Assembly (NCBI GenBank): GCA_947649225.1
Contig: CANSQX010000006.1
Location: 1 to 41,793, forward strand
From: an uncultured Flavonifractor sp.
GTDB taxonomy: Bacteria; Bacillota; Clostridia; Oscillospirales; Oscillospiraceae
Length of the DNA: 41,793 nt
Direction: 5' to 3'
Positions within the stretch are counted from its first letter, which is position 1. Each line of letters opens with the position of its first letter. Positions 18,401 to 27,069 of the stretch are shown piece after piece. The notes under the pieces were generated by a model that was not told the DNA's origin, ran no database searches, and saw only the letters and a program-made list of their open reading frames with translations. The translations under genes were made by a program, and so were the position numbers.

Positions 18401-20791
18401 ATCTCGGGCAGTACCAACATTACCTATGGACAATTCGACAATGAGCACGGAAACATCAGTGCAGGCAATGTGAAGGTGGACCCTGAGGACCAGAAAAACG
18501 GACTGGTGATTGCCGTTCCCATGACTTGGGTGGAGGGGGAATCGCGCTGGAAAGCGCTGTACGGCAGCAATACAACAGGCTTTCAGACTGTGACTCCGGA
18601 GAAGCGGGAGGCGAAATTCTGGCGCAAAGCGCTGCTGACCGCCGCGCTCTATCAGTGCGCGGATGAGAACACCCCCAGCTGGTATCTGGAGTGGAATGAC
18701 GAGACAAGGCGCCTGGAGGGCGTTCTGGCCGATCTGCCCGGCATGGCCAGTCAGTACCAGTTTAACAACCCGGCGGGCGCCGACATGAAACTGGTCTATG
18801 CCATCATCGACCCAGCGGCCCTTGTAAAGCTTGGCGTGATAGACGCCTCGGCCGGCGAGAGCGGTTCGGCTGATGGGGGTATCCCGGCCGAGAGCGAACG
18901 GTACGCAAAGCTGAGGGGCTACATCAATGCTCAGGTTCAAAGTGGTAAGAGCCTCGATGCCGTGGCGAAAGAAACGGTTGAGATTATTTATGGTACTCGG
19001 GAGGGCGCGAACGGCCGCGGCGTCAGCTTCCTGAACGTAGGCCAGTTCACCCAGAACGCCCGCTCCCTGCTCTACATCCCCAACGAACAGCGGGAGCTGC
19101 GGGTCTGGAAGGTGGATCAGAACGGCCGGGGCGTGAACGGCGCAGAGTTCGGGTTGTATGACAACCCGGACTGTACCGGAGACCCTGTGGCCTCCGGTAC
19201 AACCGGCACGATAGACGGCCGGGACGGTGTGCTGATCTTCGCACCTTATGTAGGCGATGATCCCGCTCATGGCCAGGTGCAGTTTGCGTGGGCCAGCCAT
19301 GAACATGAAAACACCAAAAATTATTGGCTGCAAGAGAGAACGCCCCCTGCCGGACACACCCTTAATCCCACCAAAATCCCCGTGGTAGTGGGCACCTACT
19401 CCATCTACGCCGACGCGGGCGCTGAAAACGACGGCGTAAGCGTGATGGCAGGCGTCGGCAAGCTGGTGCAGACCATGCTCCGCTTTGCCGCGAATGAGGA
19501 GTTGGACATCACCCTCCGGGACATCACCGCCTTTGCCCAGCACCAGGCCAGCGGCAGCTACAGGTCTAACAACTGGGCCGACCTGCCGATGGAGGGCACG
19601 GGAACTCCTGGGATTCCCTGGAGCATGAATCTGCACTACGGAAAAGCCCATGGCACTACGCAGGGGTTTGGCGAGTATTTGAACTACGGCCTGCACGCTG
19701 AGGACGGCGGCGCAAACATTTACCCGTTCTTTACCGCCGACACCGGCTATCTCCGCGCCCGTGTGGAGCAGAACTACCCGGCCCTGACGGGGGATCTCTA
19801 TGAGGGCTCCCAGAGTACGGCGAACAAGATAGACCTGGGAGACACGGACATCACCAGCCTGTTTACCCTGCTGAACGTTGTGGTAGTGACCGATGTGGAG
19901 GAGCAGCCCACCGAGAGGACCGGCCGGCTGACGATCAGTAAGACCGTCAAAGGCGACAAGCTGGAGAAGGAGGACTATAACCGTCCCTTTGTCTTCACCA
20001 TCAAGCTGACCGATGCGAACGGAGTCCCCCTGACCAAGGGGTACAAGTACTATTTCTATGGGCAGAGCAAATCCGGCGAGATCTCGAACGACGGGGAGCT
20101 CCGTCTCCACCACGGCGACCGGGTGACCATTCTAGGTCTGCCTGTGGGGGCGACATTTACTGTGACCGAGGCCGGGCAGAGCGGCTGGATACCGGAGCCC
20201 GCCAGCGGCACGATTCTGGGAACTATCACGGAGACCGAGCCGGGGAAGGCGGAGTTCACCAACATCAAGGGAACGCCCACGCCCACGCCTACGCCGACAC
20301 CCGGCCCTCCCTCCTCCGGCCCAGACCCGACGCCGCCGCCCACGCCTACGCCGACGCCGACCCCCACGCCCAGCCCGTCTCCGACGCCTTCCCCCACGCC
20401 CAGCCCAACGCCGGGGCCTACGCCCAGTCCCAGTCCTAACCCGAGCCCCAGCCCAGCGCCCAGTGCGGCCCCCAGTCCCAGTCCAGGACCCAATGGGCCG
20501 GAGCCGCCCCCAGATCTCCCCACAGAGCTGCCCGACCCCAACGACCCGGAGAGCCCGGACACTGTCACCATCCTGGAGGATGGCGTTCCCACCACCTACA
20601 TCAAGGTGTGGGATCCAGAAGAGGAGGAGTTCTTCTACATCCCCGATGAGGAGGTCCCCCTGATCCCGATGACTGGGGATCGTTCCCCCGGGGCCCTGTG
20701 GGGTGTGCTGGCCCTGTCCGCGCTGGCAGGTCTGGCCCTGGTTGGAACCACGCCCAAGAAATCCGGCCAGCGGCGCGATACAAAGGAATAA
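15455..20791 (+). CDS. Large sortase-anchored surface adhesin (fibro-slime and SpaA/Cna-B domains)
   Basis: A 1778-residue secreted, wall-anchored protein. The signal peptide is about residues 1-34. Residues 42-150 carry three or four Cys/His units of the form C-x-H-x-H-D-x-x-C-G-Y, separated by PAxEEIPC-type linkers. A fibro-slime/PA14-like domain around 714-755 holds [20 protein letters not shown]. SpaA/Cna-B-type domains lie at about 847-965 (opening [20 protein letters not shown], closing with the TPAGY turn) and 1214-1315 ([20 protein letters not shown]); a third beta-sandwich (ISKTVKG) spans 1489-1605. Such domains often form Lys-Asn isopeptide bonds. A Pro/Thr/Ser stalk (1607-1692) leads to an IPMTG sorting signal near 1736, a membrane helix and a KKSGQRR tail. 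It is probably a pilin-like or adhesive stalk. No sortase gene is nearby. Codon use is AT-rich from about 16285 to 17260. Confidence 0.93.
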   Translation: MKAFGKMLRKPGWLAVLLCAGIILPSFSGLSLAADPDNGDGLCEHHPAHTLECGYAAPAEEIPCAHVHDGACGYVPAREEIPCDRNCGTQDAPAPEDPPETDAAPDGAAHDPDCAYRPAEAETPCIHTHDAACGYAPATEGRPCGFVCLACRDGEGPQSAEIQSWSWEDPEGLLVYAPETGCWGLGVPGASADSPLMPEALAELLPGAAVLTLDGGDQETVTLTWDLSAIPAEGAASGSYVLTAALPEGYALGPGAPALEVLVEIGGGEGYDLTPWAFNNWKWEHYGKPDVAVLYVGIDGIQSADELAVLLKKNLPKEIYVNVWSDRGSAFYVAETATTGWLKVFWNDLETQLQNIDWHNTFQVYATPPTDDKYDYIVNDDAKPAPNRMERLPITICPCFLSDHIVTPVEPENVTVNLFDYWVQTDGAAGDDLLPKTDIHVNNKSEEVKRTGVDDWNHGINAGRLFLFGDGNIHAGFWNKGAGAVTSYGKENAGMPGIVEPVLQSGYPVINTADMTNLMDGEAKTYQGITDWELCGDHIGLPDDTQHDSSNYQNISNTVINLWKESGNTASLDYLFTPEDGDYKRTYPDVEGLFQLDAHGYYYYDMRRNYAEYDQESNKFVLYDAPAVDRTDGLYDDAADDWTKTRSTGNFFPFNPASEVFTGVKDGKLISSTAVQSDNKLNKSARPMNHHLGMTVEIDFLQPAGGKIKMGADAPVPMTFQFSGDDDVWIFIDDVLVLDLGGVHSEIFGTIDFSNGKVSVGQSWKTNGFPYNEDGTVNVGKLEENSILNTTLKQLFADAGREDHTTWTGNTFASNTDHTLKMFYLERGNYDSSLALRFNLQPLLDQELKKVNQDGEPVPDVSFDLYAAEDAGNGMYAVHPKFPNAFATLTTGPDGTVKFLEPEENAGGRSEGELKNREGRPFNFADRYTTDGIRYYILKEVRTPAGYRPVPVDVVLEYHPETTTLTVANRWTTGGVSSFTTHISGSTNITYGQFDNEHGNISAGNVKVDPEDQKNGLVIAVPMTWVEGESRWKALYGSNTTGFQTVTPEKREAKFWRKALLTAALYQCADENTPSWYLEWNDETRRLEGVLADLPGMASQYQFNNPAGADMKLVYAIIDPAALVKLGVIDASAGESGSADGGIPAESERYAKLRGYINAQVQSGKSLDAVAKETVEIIYGTREGANGRGVSFLNVGQFTQNARSLLYIPNEQRELRVWKVDQNGRGVNGAEFGLYDNPDCTGDPVASGTTGTIDGRDGVLIFAPYVGDDPAHGQVQFAWASHEHENTKNYWLQERTPPAGHTLNPTKIPVVVGTYSIYADAGAENDGVSVMAGVGKLVQTMLRFAANEELDITLRDITAFAQHQASGSYRSNNWADLPMEGTGTPGIPWSMNLHYGKAHGTTQGFGEYLNYGLHAEDGGANIYPFFTADTGYLRARVEQNYPALTGDLYEGSQSTANKIDLGDTDITSLFTLLNVVVVTDVEEQPTERTGRLTISKTVKGDKLEKEDYNRPFVFTIKLTDANGVPLTKGYKYYFYGQSKSGEISNDGELRLHHGDRVTILGLPVGATFTVTEAGQSGWIPEPASGTILGTITETEPGKAEFTNIKGTPTPTPTPTPGPPSSGPDPTPPPTPTPTPTPTPSPSPTPSPTPSPTPGPTPSPSPNPSPSPAPSAAPSPSPGPNGPEPPPDLPTELPDPNDPESPDTVTILEDGVPTTYIKVWDPEEEEFFYIPDEEVPLIPMTGDRSPGALWGVLALSALAGLALVGTTPKKSGQRRDTKE
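20272..20500 (+). repeat. Degenerate ACGCC(C/T)/CCCAGT repeat coding the Pro/Thr/Ser stalk
   Basis: About 230 bases of imperfect 6-base units (ACGCCC, ACGCCT, CCCAGT) inside the adhesin encode alternating Pro with Thr, Ser or Gly. Six-base units keep the frame, so copy changes would lengthen or shorten the stalk without breaking the protein. Confidence 0.85.
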
Positions 20792-20808
20792 ACGCCCGGA
20801 ACAGCCTG

Positions 20809-20847
20809 ACGCCCCATACCCGCAGCTGCGGGTATGGGGCGTTTTCG
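20809..20847 (+). terminator. Terminator after the adhesin
   Basis: A perfect 17-bp inverted repeat (20809-20825 and 20826-20842, core GCCCCATACCCGCAG) is followed by TTTTCGG. The strict palindrome has no separate loop, so the folded loop uses the central bases. Confidence 0.9.
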
Positions 20848-20894
20848 GTTCGTGTAGGTATGCCTGGGGCGGAGATCGCGGATTCAATACGCCC

Positions 20895-20924
20895 TTGTCC
20901 CCCTTGGGGAAGCCGTGATATAAT
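20895..20924 (+). promoter_or_regulatory. Promoter of the YlmH-like gene
   Basis: TTGTCC (20895-20900), an 18-base spacer, TATAAT (20919-20924). Confidence 0.6.
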
Positions 20925-21000
20925 GACGGCAGAGGATAGGCGCTGCGCGGCGGCCGCACTGCCCTGCCGCCCGCCCATCCCGCTGCAAAGGAGCCCATGT

Positions 21001-21792
21001 ATGACGAAAACGGAATTGCTGAACAAGCTGGCCTGGGACGGGGAGGAGCGCGTCCTCCTCTCCCGGGTATTGGATAAGCTGGAGCTGGCCCGAGAGCGGA
21101 GCGTTCCCGCCCACACCGGCTTTCTCTCACCTGGAGAGCGGGCGGCGGCGGAGGGGCTGATCGGGGCCTCCGGGCATCCCCGGCACCTCTTCTGGGGAGG
21201 CTATGAGGGAGCGGAGCGGACTGTGTGCTTCTTTCTCCCCGACTGGCAGGATCCGGAGGACATTTTAGCCGATCCCCCCATTGCCGCGCTGCGGTGCAGC
21301 TTCCCGCCGGACAGCGGGCTGACCCACCGGGATTTCCTGGGGGGCATTCTGGGCCTGGGGATTACCCGGGAAAAGCTGGGCGACCTTCTGGTGGGGGAGG
21401 GCGTCTGCGATGTGCTGGCCCTGCCCGAGCTGGCGGACTTTCTACTGCTTCATCTGGAGAGCGCCGGACGGACCCGCCTGCATCTGGAGCCCCTGGCGCC
21501 GGCGGAGCTCGTACCGCCGGTGAGGCAGGTGAAGGAGATCCGGGACACGGTGTCCGCCCTGCGGCTGGATGCGGTGATGGCCTCCGGCTTTTCCCTGTCC
21601 CGCGGGAAGGCTGCCGGGCTCATTGCGGCGGGGCGGGTGCAGCTGAACCATCGGGAGTGCGTCAAGGGCGACCGCGCCGTGGCCCAGGGGGACGTGATCA
21701 CCTGCCGGGGCCTGGGGAAGTGTGTGCTCACCCAGGTGGGCGGCCGGTCCAAAAAGGACCGCATCCTCATTGTCCTGGAGCGCTGCCTCTAA
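21001..21792 (+). CDS. S4-domain RNA-binding protein, YlmH-like
   Basis: A 263-residue YlmH family protein. The N-terminal half is the YlmH region (FLSPGERAAAEGLIG, about residues 40-54; and HRDFLGGILGLGITREKLGDLLV, about 112-134). The C-terminal S4 RNA-binding domain is RLDAVMASGFSLSRGKAAGLIAAGRVQLNHR (about 188-218). In other Firmicutes YlmH lies in the division cluster, and homologues act in rescue of stalled ribosomes by recycling peptidyl-tRNA-bearing 50S subunits; here it stands alone. AAAGGAG seven bases upstream fixes ATG 21001; the frame is open further upstream without a ribosome site. Confidence 0.9.
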   Translation: MTKTELLNKLAWDGEERVLLSRVLDKLELARERSVPAHTGFLSPGERAAAEGLIGASGHPRHLFWGGYEGAERTVCFFLPDWQDPEDILADPPIAALRCSFPPDSGLTHRDFLGGILGLGITREKLGDLLVGEGVCDVLALPELADFLLLHLESAGRTRLHLEPLAPAELVPPVRQVKEIRDTVSALRLDAVMASGFSLSRGKAAGLIAAGRVQLNHRECVKGDRAVAQGDVITCRGLGKCVLTQVGGRSKKDRILIVLERCL

Positions 21793-21823
21793 CGGGACGC
21801 TTCCGTTCAAACACAGAAACCGG

Positions 21824-21876
21824 CAGCGCCCCGGGCTTCGCACATATGGCGAGGCCCGGGGCGCTGTGCTTTATTT
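21824..21876. terminator. Convergent terminator between YlmH-like gene and the symporter operon
   Basis: The stem CAGCGCCCCGGGC-TCGC / GCGA-GCCCGGGGCGCTG (21824-21841 and 21849-21866) is followed by TGCTTTATTTC on the plus strand. It also lies just beyond the last stop of the minus-strand operon. Confidence 0.85.
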
Positions 21877-21966
21877 CTTACCCATTTTGTCCCACGCGAA
21901 GGAGAGCACCAGGAAGAATACCATGGTCAGGATGATCACCAGCATCCAGATTTGGGTGGTTGTCAT
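21871..21966 (-). CDS. Symporter-associated micro-protein 2 (31 aa, single membrane helix)
   Basis: The product begins MTTTQIW and ends WDKMGKK, with one membrane helix across residues 7-24. GGAGGAG lies five bases before the ATG. The ATGA overlap with the preceding 44-residue frame and its place at the end of the symporter operon indicate a true gene. It resembles in size the small subunits known for some Na+ symporters (such as MetS with MetP), but identity with those is not claimed. It probably packs against or stabilises the transporter. Confidence 0.75.
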   Translation of the reverse strand: MTTTQIWMLVIILTMVFFLVLSFAWDKMGKK

Positions 21967-22097
21967 TTCTGCTCCTCCTCTCCGACGATGGAATCCGAAT
22001 CACCGAACTTGTTGAACTTGCCGATAACGATGCCGAGGGCGGTGATTGCGAAGACGATGATAATGGTGGAAAGGGCTGTCATGCCGCACATTGCCAT
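21963..22097 (-). CDS. Symporter-associated micro-protein 1 (44 aa, single membrane helix)
   Basis: The product begins MAMCGMTALSTIIIV, has one membrane helix (about residues 7-26), then GKFNKFGDSDSIV and an acidic EEEQK tail. It starts 24 bases after the symporter stop; AAAGGA lies 13 bases before the ATG, so an internal ATG at 22091 is also possible. It resembles the 'symporter small accessory protein' type described in Clostridia, from memory. It is coupled to the 31-residue gene by an ATGA overlap. Confidence 0.75.
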   Translation of the reverse strand: MAMCGMTALSTIIIVFAITALGIVIGKFNKFGDSDSIVGEEEQK

Positions 22098-22121
22098 AGT
22101 GATCCCACATCCTTTCTACAG

Positions 22122-23582
22122 TCAGACCCGCTGCGCCAGGGAGGTGCTCTTGCGGAACAGGCCCGGACGGCCCGGCAGAACGGCCGTCGTGATAATCCCC
22201 ACCACCAGGGAGCAGATCAGGGCGATATAGGTTACATGGAAGTTGGCAAGGCCCAAGTAGGACTGGAGGCCGAAGGTGGACCAGATACACACGGCGATCC
22301 AGGTGACAACAAAGGTGATGATGGAGGCTTTCTGGCTGATCTTCCACCACAGGCCGATGATCACCATGACGAAGATGGGCACGCCGAAGGAGAAGCTCCA
22401 GTTGACCATCTCCACCACTGCGGGCTGGAAATTACACACCAGGATGGAGACCACGCCGATAATCACGATACAGACGCGGGAGATGAGGGTCTTCTGCTTC
22501 TCGGTGGCATCCTTGCGGTAGAGGGTATACATGTCGTTGGAGATGATCGTGGCGGGGGCCAGGGCCATGACCGCGAAGGAGGACAGGTCCACGCCCAGGA
22601 AGCCGGCCATCAGCAGACCCAGCACGGGCTTGGGGAGAAGCTCCACCAGCATCATGGGGGTCATCATCATGGAGCCGTACTTGTTGTAGGCCACCAGGGA
22701 GAAGGCCGCCAGGCCGATGAGGGCGGGGATGATGCAGAAGCAGCCGTTGATGGGGCCGGCGAACCAGAGGGACTTCTTGACGGTCTTGTTGTCCTTGGCG
22801 GTGACAATGGGCTGGTAGCCGGTCTGGGCCACGCCGTGGAAGAGGGAGGCCCCCAGGGCGGTGGGAATGGCGAAGCCGATGATCAGGGCCGAATTGCCAA
22901 AAAGGCTGGTCATCCAGGCGGTGTCCTGAGAGGCCTTCATGGTAGCCTCCACCGCGTCCCAGCCGCCGGGCAGACCGAAGCACAGGCAGATGAACACAGC
23001 GATGAGGGAGACATACATCAGAATGGCGTTAATGAGGTTGAGCCAGGCGATCTCCTTCATCCCGGCCAGCAGGACGTAGAGGACCGCGAAGATGCCGCCC
23101 ACCACGGCCCCGACGGTATAGGACCAGCCGGTCAGGGAGGAGAAGGTGACGGCGATGGTCTCCACCTCCAGGCAGCACATGCCGATGATCAGGGCGGCGT
23201 TGATGCAGGAGATCAGGCGGCCGGAGGTCTTGCCGAAGATCTTGCCTAAAAACTCGCCGCTGGTCTTAGCGCCCGTCCGGCGCATCCAGGGGCCGGTGAC
23301 CTGGGTGATGACCACCATCATCACCACACAGGCGATGCCGAACCACACGGCGATGACGCCCATGCTGGCGGCGTTCTGGCAGGTACCCCAGTTGTGGGCG
23401 GAGCCCAGCAGGGTCAGCGCCAGGGTGATGCCCACCAGCGAGGCGGGCAGGCCGCCCCCGGCGAAGGCGAAGCTGCCCTCCTGATGGACCTTGTGTTTGT
23501 CCTTGCGGGCGACCAGCAGGCCGACGCCCACAATGGAGACGATCTCATAGAGAATAACCGCGATCAAAACGACGTAATTCAA
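22122..23582 (-). CDS. Sodium:solute symporter (SSS family)
   Basis: A 486-residue Na+-driven symporter with about 13 membrane segments. Family features are the TM1 region VVLIAVILYEIVSIVGVGLL, FAFAGGGLPASLVGITLALTLLGS (TM2 with the Na+ site), RTGAKTSGEFLGKIFGKTSG, and FLGVDLSSFAVMALAPATIISNDMY (about residues 320-344). TTG at 23582 is chosen as the start because AAGGAGG lies eight bases before it and the protein then opens at its first helix; the longer frame to 23768 codes for no conserved residues and crosses the promoter. It is followed by two micro-protein genes and is divergent from an MtaA-like methyltransferase, suggesting the cargo is a methylated compound such as a betaine. That substrate is inference. 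Confidence 0.9.
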   Translation of the reverse strand: MNYVVLIAVILYEIVSIVGVGLLVARKDKHKVHQEGSFAFAGGGLPASLVGITLALTLLGSAHNWGTCQNAASMGVIAVWFGIACVVMMVVITQVTGPWMRRTGAKTSGEFLGKIFGKTSGRLISCINAALIIGMCCLEVETIAVTFSSLTGWSYTVGAVVGGIFAVLYVLLAGMKEIAWLNLINAILMYVSLIAVFICLCFGLPGGWDAVEATMKASQDTAWMTSLFGNSALIIGFAIPTALGASLFHGVAQTGYQPIVTAKDNKTVKKSLWFAGPINGCFCIIPALIGLAAFSLVAYNKYGSMMMTPMMLVELLPKPVLGLLMAGFLGVDLSSFAVMALAPATIISNDMYTLYRKDATEKQKTLISRVCIVIIGVVSILVCNFQPAVVEMVNWSFSFGVPIFVMVIIGLWWKISQKASIITFVVTWIAVCIWSTFGLQSYLGLANFHVTYIALICSLVVGIITTAVLPGRPGLFRKSTSLAQRV

Positions 23583-23657
23583 ACCAACATCCTCCTTTTT
23601 AGACGGATCGAGGCGGCAGGACGTGCGGCAGCCGGCGGCGGACCGTTTGCCGCGCTT

Positions 23658-23687
23658 ATTATAAAAGAGGAGGGGCGGCGGCGTCAA
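23658..23687 (-). promoter_or_regulatory. Promoter of the symporter operon
   Basis: Minus strand: TTGACG (23682-23687), an 18-base spacer, TATAAT (23658-23663). It is a strong match to the housekeeping consensus. Confidence 0.75.
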
Positions 23688-23753
23688 AGACAAAAAACAG
23701 ATGTGGATATGCAGATTTTTTATAGGGAAATCAGCCGAAAGGGTTATTGAAAA

Positions 23754-23773
23754 TTTGTATATCGGCATACAAA
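23754..23773. promoter_or_regulatory. Operator-like inverted repeat in the divergent spacer
   Basis: TTTGTAT (23754-23760) and ATACAAA (23767-23773) form perfect 7-base arms around ATCGGC. It lies about 50 bases upstream of the expected methyltransferase transcript start and 66 bases behind the symporter -35 box, as expected of a binding site controlling one or both units. The regulator is not in view. Confidence 0.55.
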
Positions 23774-23781
23774 AATGTGAT

Positions 23782-23811
23782 TTGCACCGCCGGGACTCCG
23801 TCCCTTATAAT
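23782..23811 (+). promoter_or_regulatory. Promoter of the methyltransferase gene
   Basis: TTGCAC (23782-23787), an 18-base spacer, TATAAT (23806-23811). The leader to the start codon is about 175 bases, GC-rich and able to fold (for example GGCCGG 23925-23930 with CCGGCC 23947-23952). I see no B12 box or other known riboswitch core. Confidence 0.55.
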
Positions 23812-23993
23812 GGAGCCGGAGGCGGAAGCACGGCGGAGCTTTGCGGCAAATACAGGGGCCGGGAACTGTCCAAGCCGGGTTTGAGACCGGCCGGAGCGGC
23901 CCGGACAGCGGGACCTTTCCAGCTGGCCGGTACGCCCTGGACGGGTCCGGCCGGATTCCCAAAAACCACAGTTCAGGAAAGGATGAAGCAATC

Positions 23994-24980
23994 ATGGAGA
24001 AGATGACACCCAAAGAGCGGGTTATGGCCTTTTTCAAGAATGAGCCGGTGGACGAGCTGCCCACTGACGATGGCATCTATGTCCTGTTTAACCCCAGCGC
24101 CTATCACGAGCGCCCTCCCTTTGTTCAGGACGGTGTGGACTGGTTCGGCGTGGCCTGGAAGCGGGAGGAGAATGTGGACGCCATTGCCCCCGACCATACC
24201 AAGCCCCCCATTCTGGATGATATCTGCGACTGGCGCGAGGTAGTGAAGTGGCCCGATCTGGACGCCTGGGACTGGAGTAAGGTGGAGGAGATCGACCATA
24301 TCAGCGAGATCGACCGGGAGCACAAGGTCTTTGAGATCATGTTCGTGAACGGGCCCTTTGAGCGCCTGCACATGCTGATGGGCTTTGAGAACGCCCTGTG
24401 CGCCCTGATTACCGACCCGGAGGAGGTCACGGCCTTCCTGGACACCTTTATGGATTGGAAGCTCAAGCTGATGGAGAAGGTCATCGAGCACTATAAGCCC
24501 GATGTGCTGATGTTCCACGACGACTGGGGCACCCAGAAGGATATGTTCTTCTCCCCGGACACCTGGCGGACCCTGTTCAAGCCCCAGATCCAGAAAGCGG
24601 TGAACCGCTGCCACGAGCTGGGCGTGCGCTTTGAGATGCACTCCTGCGGCCGGATCGAGGCCATTGTGCCTGACTTTGTGGAGATGGGCATCGATTCCTG
24701 GCAGGGCCAGGAGATCAACGACATCGCTGCGCTGAAGCGCGTGACGGGGAATAAGCTGGGCTACCACACCACCCCTGAGTACCAGCGCTACCAGACCGCC
24801 GAGCTTGCAGGCACTTTGGACGAGGAGACGCTGCGCACCGAGGTCCGGGAGACCTTCTACCGGAACGCTGAGGGCTACTGCTACTGCCCCATGTTCCTGC
24901 CCTTCGGAGGCTGGTCCAAGGATGTTATGATCGACGAGATTTTGAAGTGTGGCAAGACCGTCTATCAGCAGAAGGGCTGA
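23994..24980 (+). CDS. Uroporphyrinogen decarboxylase-family (MtaA/CmuA-like) methyltransferase
   Basis: A 328-residue protein with the UROD fold. The zinc motif of methylcobalamin:coenzyme methyltransferases is visible: H-x-C-G in FEMHSCGRIEAIVPDFVEMG (about residues 214-233), with a later cysteine in GYCYCPMFLPFGG (about 294-306). This favours a methyl-transfer enzyme over haem synthesis. MLMGFENALCALITDPEEV (about 128-146) and HDDWGTQKDMFFSP are typical of this family. AGGAAAGGA precedes ATG 23994. No corrinoid protein or MttB-like partner is in the window, so the methyl donor and acceptor are unknown. It is divergent from a symporter that may supply the substrate. Confidence 0.85.
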   Translation: MEKMTPKERVMAFFKNEPVDELPTDDGIYVLFNPSAYHERPPFVQDGVDWFGVAWKREENVDAIAPDHTKPPILDDICDWREVVKWPDLDAWDWSKVEEIDHISEIDREHKVFEIMFVNGPFERLHMLMGFENALCALITDPEEVTAFLDTFMDWKLKLMEKVIEHYKPDVLMFHDDWGTQKDMFFSPDTWRTLFKPQIQKAVNRCHELGVRFEMHSCGRIEAIVPDFVEMGIDSWQGQEINDIAALKRVTGNKLGYHTTPEYQRYQTAELAGTLDEETLRTEVRETFYRNAEGYCYCPMFLPFGGWSKDVMIDEILKCGKTVYQQKG

Positions 24981-25000
24981 GCCATACAAACTAGGCAAGA

Positions 25001-25043
25001 AAGCCCCCGGAATCCCGCTTGTGCGGGGCTCCGGGGGCCTTTT
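25001..25043 (+). terminator. Terminator after the methyltransferase
   Basis: The stem GCCCCCGGA (25003-25011) / TCCGGGGGC (25030-25038) has an inner CCCGC/GCGGG and is followed by CTTTTC. The rest of the spacer up to the PEPCK promoter holds no gene. Confidence 0.85.
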
Positions 25044-25177
25044 CATGCGGCCGGCTGGGCGCGCCGGCTGAGCCGCTCCGTGCTTCACCAGCTCGGGAAT
25101 CTCCGTTCAGGACTTGTTTGAACCTTTGTGCTATTGCGGCAGCTCCGCCCTCTTTTTGCAAACCCGGCGAAAAATAC

Positions 25178-25206
25178 TTGCAAAACTGCCCGGTTTCCCA
25201 TATAAT
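25178..25206 (+). promoter_or_regulatory. Promoter of the PEPCK gene
   Basis: TTGCAA (25178-25183), a 17-base spacer, TATAAT (25201-25206), 46 bases before the start; AAGGAGG at 25236-25242. Confidence 0.85.
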
Positions 25207-25251
25207 AACGAATAAGCTACTCAAGCGCATCACTGAAGGAGGAACCGCACT

Positions 25252-27018
25252 ATGGCATTGACCACAAACAAGGCTGTTTTGGACTGGATCGACGAGAAAG
25301 CCGCGCTCACCCAGCCCGATCGCATCGTCTGGATTGACGGAAGCGAGGCCCAGCTGGAGGAACTGCGGGCCGAAGCCTGCTCCACCGGCGAGCTGGAGAA
25401 GCTCAACGAGGAGAAGCTGCCCGGCTGCTACCTGCACCGCACGGCGGAGAACGACGTGGCCCGGGTGGAGGACCGCACCTTCATCTGCTGCGAGCGGAAG
25501 GAGGACGCCGGCCCCACCAACAACTGGATGGCCCCTGCCGAGATGTACGCCAAGCTGAACAAGCTCTATGACGGGGCCATGAAGGGCCGCACCATGTATG
25601 TGATCCCTTACTCTATGGGCGTGGTGGGCTCCCCCTTCGCCAAGTACGGCATTGAGCTCACCGATTCCATCTACGTGGTGCTCAACATGGCCATCATGAC
25701 CCGGGTGGGTCAAGCCGTGCTGGACGCCCTGGGCGATTCCCCCGACTATGTAAAGGGCCTCCACGCCAAGGCCGGTATTGACCCGGAAAACCGTTACATC
25801 GTCCAGTTCCCTCAGGACAACACCATCATGTCGGTGAACTCCGGCTACGGCGGCAACGTGCTGCTGGGCAAAAAGTGCTTCGCTCTGCGCATCGCCACTT
25901 GCCTGGGCCGGGACGAGGGCTGGATGGCCGAGCATATGCTGATTCTGGGTATTCAGAATCCGGCGGGCGAGGTCCGCTACCTTGCCGCCGCTTTCCCCTC
26001 CGCCTGCGGAAAAACCAATCTGGCCATGCTCATTCCCCCCGCCCACTACTTGGAGAAGGGCTGGAAGGTCTGGTGTGTGGGCGACGACATCGCTTGGCTC
26101 CGGATCGGCGAGGACGGCCGTCTGTGGGCCATGAACCCGGAGTACGGCTTCTTCGGCGTGGCCCCCGGCACCAACGACAAGTCCAACCCCAATGCCCTGG
26201 CCACCACCCGGCGGGGCACCATCTTCACCAATGTGGTCCACAACCTGGACGACAATACCGTGTGGTGGGAGGACCTGGACAAGAATCCCCCGAAAAACGC
26301 CGTGGACTGGAAGGGCAACCCCTGGAACGGCCAGGAGAGTACCGAAAAGGGCGCCCACCCCAACTCCCGCTTCACCGCCCCCGCCAAGAACTGCCCCTGC
26401 ATCTCCCCCGAGTTCGAGAGCCCCAAGGGCGTGCCCATCTCCGCCATTGTGTTCGGCGGCCGCCGGGCCAAGACGGCCCCCCTGGTGTACCAGTCCCGGG
26501 ACTGGGATCACGGCGTGTTCGTGGGCTCGGTGATGGCCTCTGAGACCACCGCCGCCGCCGCCGGAGCCGTGGGCGTGGTCCGCCGGGATCCCATGGCCAT
26601 GCTGCCCTTCTGCGGCTACAATATGGCCCGCTACTGGCAGCACTGGCTGGATATGGGCGGGAAGATCGCCCATCCGCCCAAGATCTTCAACGTCAACTGG
26701 TTCCGCACTGACGATGAGGGCCGCTTCATCTGGCCCGGCTTTGGCGATAACCTGCGGGTGCTGGAGTGGATCATGAAGCGCTGCTATGACGAGGTGGAGG
26801 CCGACGAAACCCCCATCGGCTACGAGCCCAGGCCCGAGGACATCGACCTGGAGGGCTCCGGCGTGGATCAGGAGACTCTCAAGGGCCTGCTGTCGGTGGA
26901 CAAGGACCTGTGGCTGGAGGACGTGGCCGCCATCCGGGACTTTTACGTCAAATTCGGCGACACCCTCCCCAAAACGCTGGCCGGGGAGCTGGACGCTTTG
27001 GAGGCCCGCCTGAAATAG
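25252..27018 (+). CDS. pckG: Phosphoenolpyruvate carboxykinase (GTP)
   Basis: This 588-residue protein matches GTP-dependent PEPCK, which interconverts oxaloacetate + GTP with PEP + CO2 + GDP; in anaerobes it often runs towards oxaloacetate. The kinase-1 loop with reactive cysteine is FPSACGKTNLAML (about residues 248-260), followed by VGDDIAWLRI (metal site) and NPEYGFFGVAPGT. The GTP-binding region includes NCPCISPEFESPKGVPISA and FGGRRAKTAPLVYQ (about 403-416). NWFRTDDEGRFIWPGFGDN (about 482-500) is diagnostic of the GTP class. The promoter, ribosome site and terminator are all strong, and it is monocistronic. Identification is very secure. Confidence 0.97.
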   Translation: MALTTNKAVLDWIDEKAALTQPDRIVWIDGSEAQLEELRAEACSTGELEKLNEEKLPGCYLHRTAENDVARVEDRTFICCERKEDAGPTNNWMAPAEMYAKLNKLYDGAMKGRTMYVIPYSMGVVGSPFAKYGIELTDSIYVVLNMAIMTRVGQAVLDALGDSPDYVKGLHAKAGIDPENRYIVQFPQDNTIMSVNSGYGGNVLLGKKCFALRIATCLGRDEGWMAEHMLILGIQNPAGEVRYLAAAFPSACGKTNLAMLIPPAHYLEKGWKVWCVGDDIAWLRIGEDGRLWAMNPEYGFFGVAPGTNDKSNPNALATTRRGTIFTNVVHNLDDNTVWWEDLDKNPPKNAVDWKGNPWNGQESTEKGAHPNSRFTAPAKNCPCISPEFESPKGVPISAIVFGGRRAKTAPLVYQSRDWDHGVFVGSVMASETTAAAAGAVGVVRRDPMAMLPFCGYNMARYWQHWLDMGGKIAHPPKIFNVNWFRTDDEGRFIWPGFGDNLRVLEWIMKRCYDEVEADETPIGYEPRPEDIDLEGSGVDQETLKGLLSVDKDLWLEDVAAIRDFYVKFGDTLPKTLAGELDALEARLK

Positions 27019-27022
27019 CATC

Positions 27023-27060
27023 AAAAACCGTGCGCCGCACCTGCGGCGCACGGTTTTTTC
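27023..27060. terminator. Terminator after PEPCK
   Basis: A perfect 17-bp stem, AAAAACCGTGCGCCGCA (27023-27039) and TGCGGCGCACGGTTTTT (27042-27058), ends in a T6 run. Confidence 0.95.
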
Positions 27061-27069
27061 TCTGCCGCC

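Noticed and set aside
18347-20113. 588-codon minus-strand frame opposite the adhesin
   Set aside because: The plus frame has recognisable SpaA/Cna-B domains; the minus frame lacks a ribosome site and domains.
23583-23768. N-terminal extension of the symporter to an upstream ATG
   Set aside because: The extension crosses the TTGACG/TATAAT promoter and codes for no conserved residues; a TTG with AAGGAGG gives the proper N-terminus.
23812-23993. Cobalamin riboswitch before the methyltransferase
   Set aside because: No GCCACTG B12 box or matching core; only generic GC-rich dyads.
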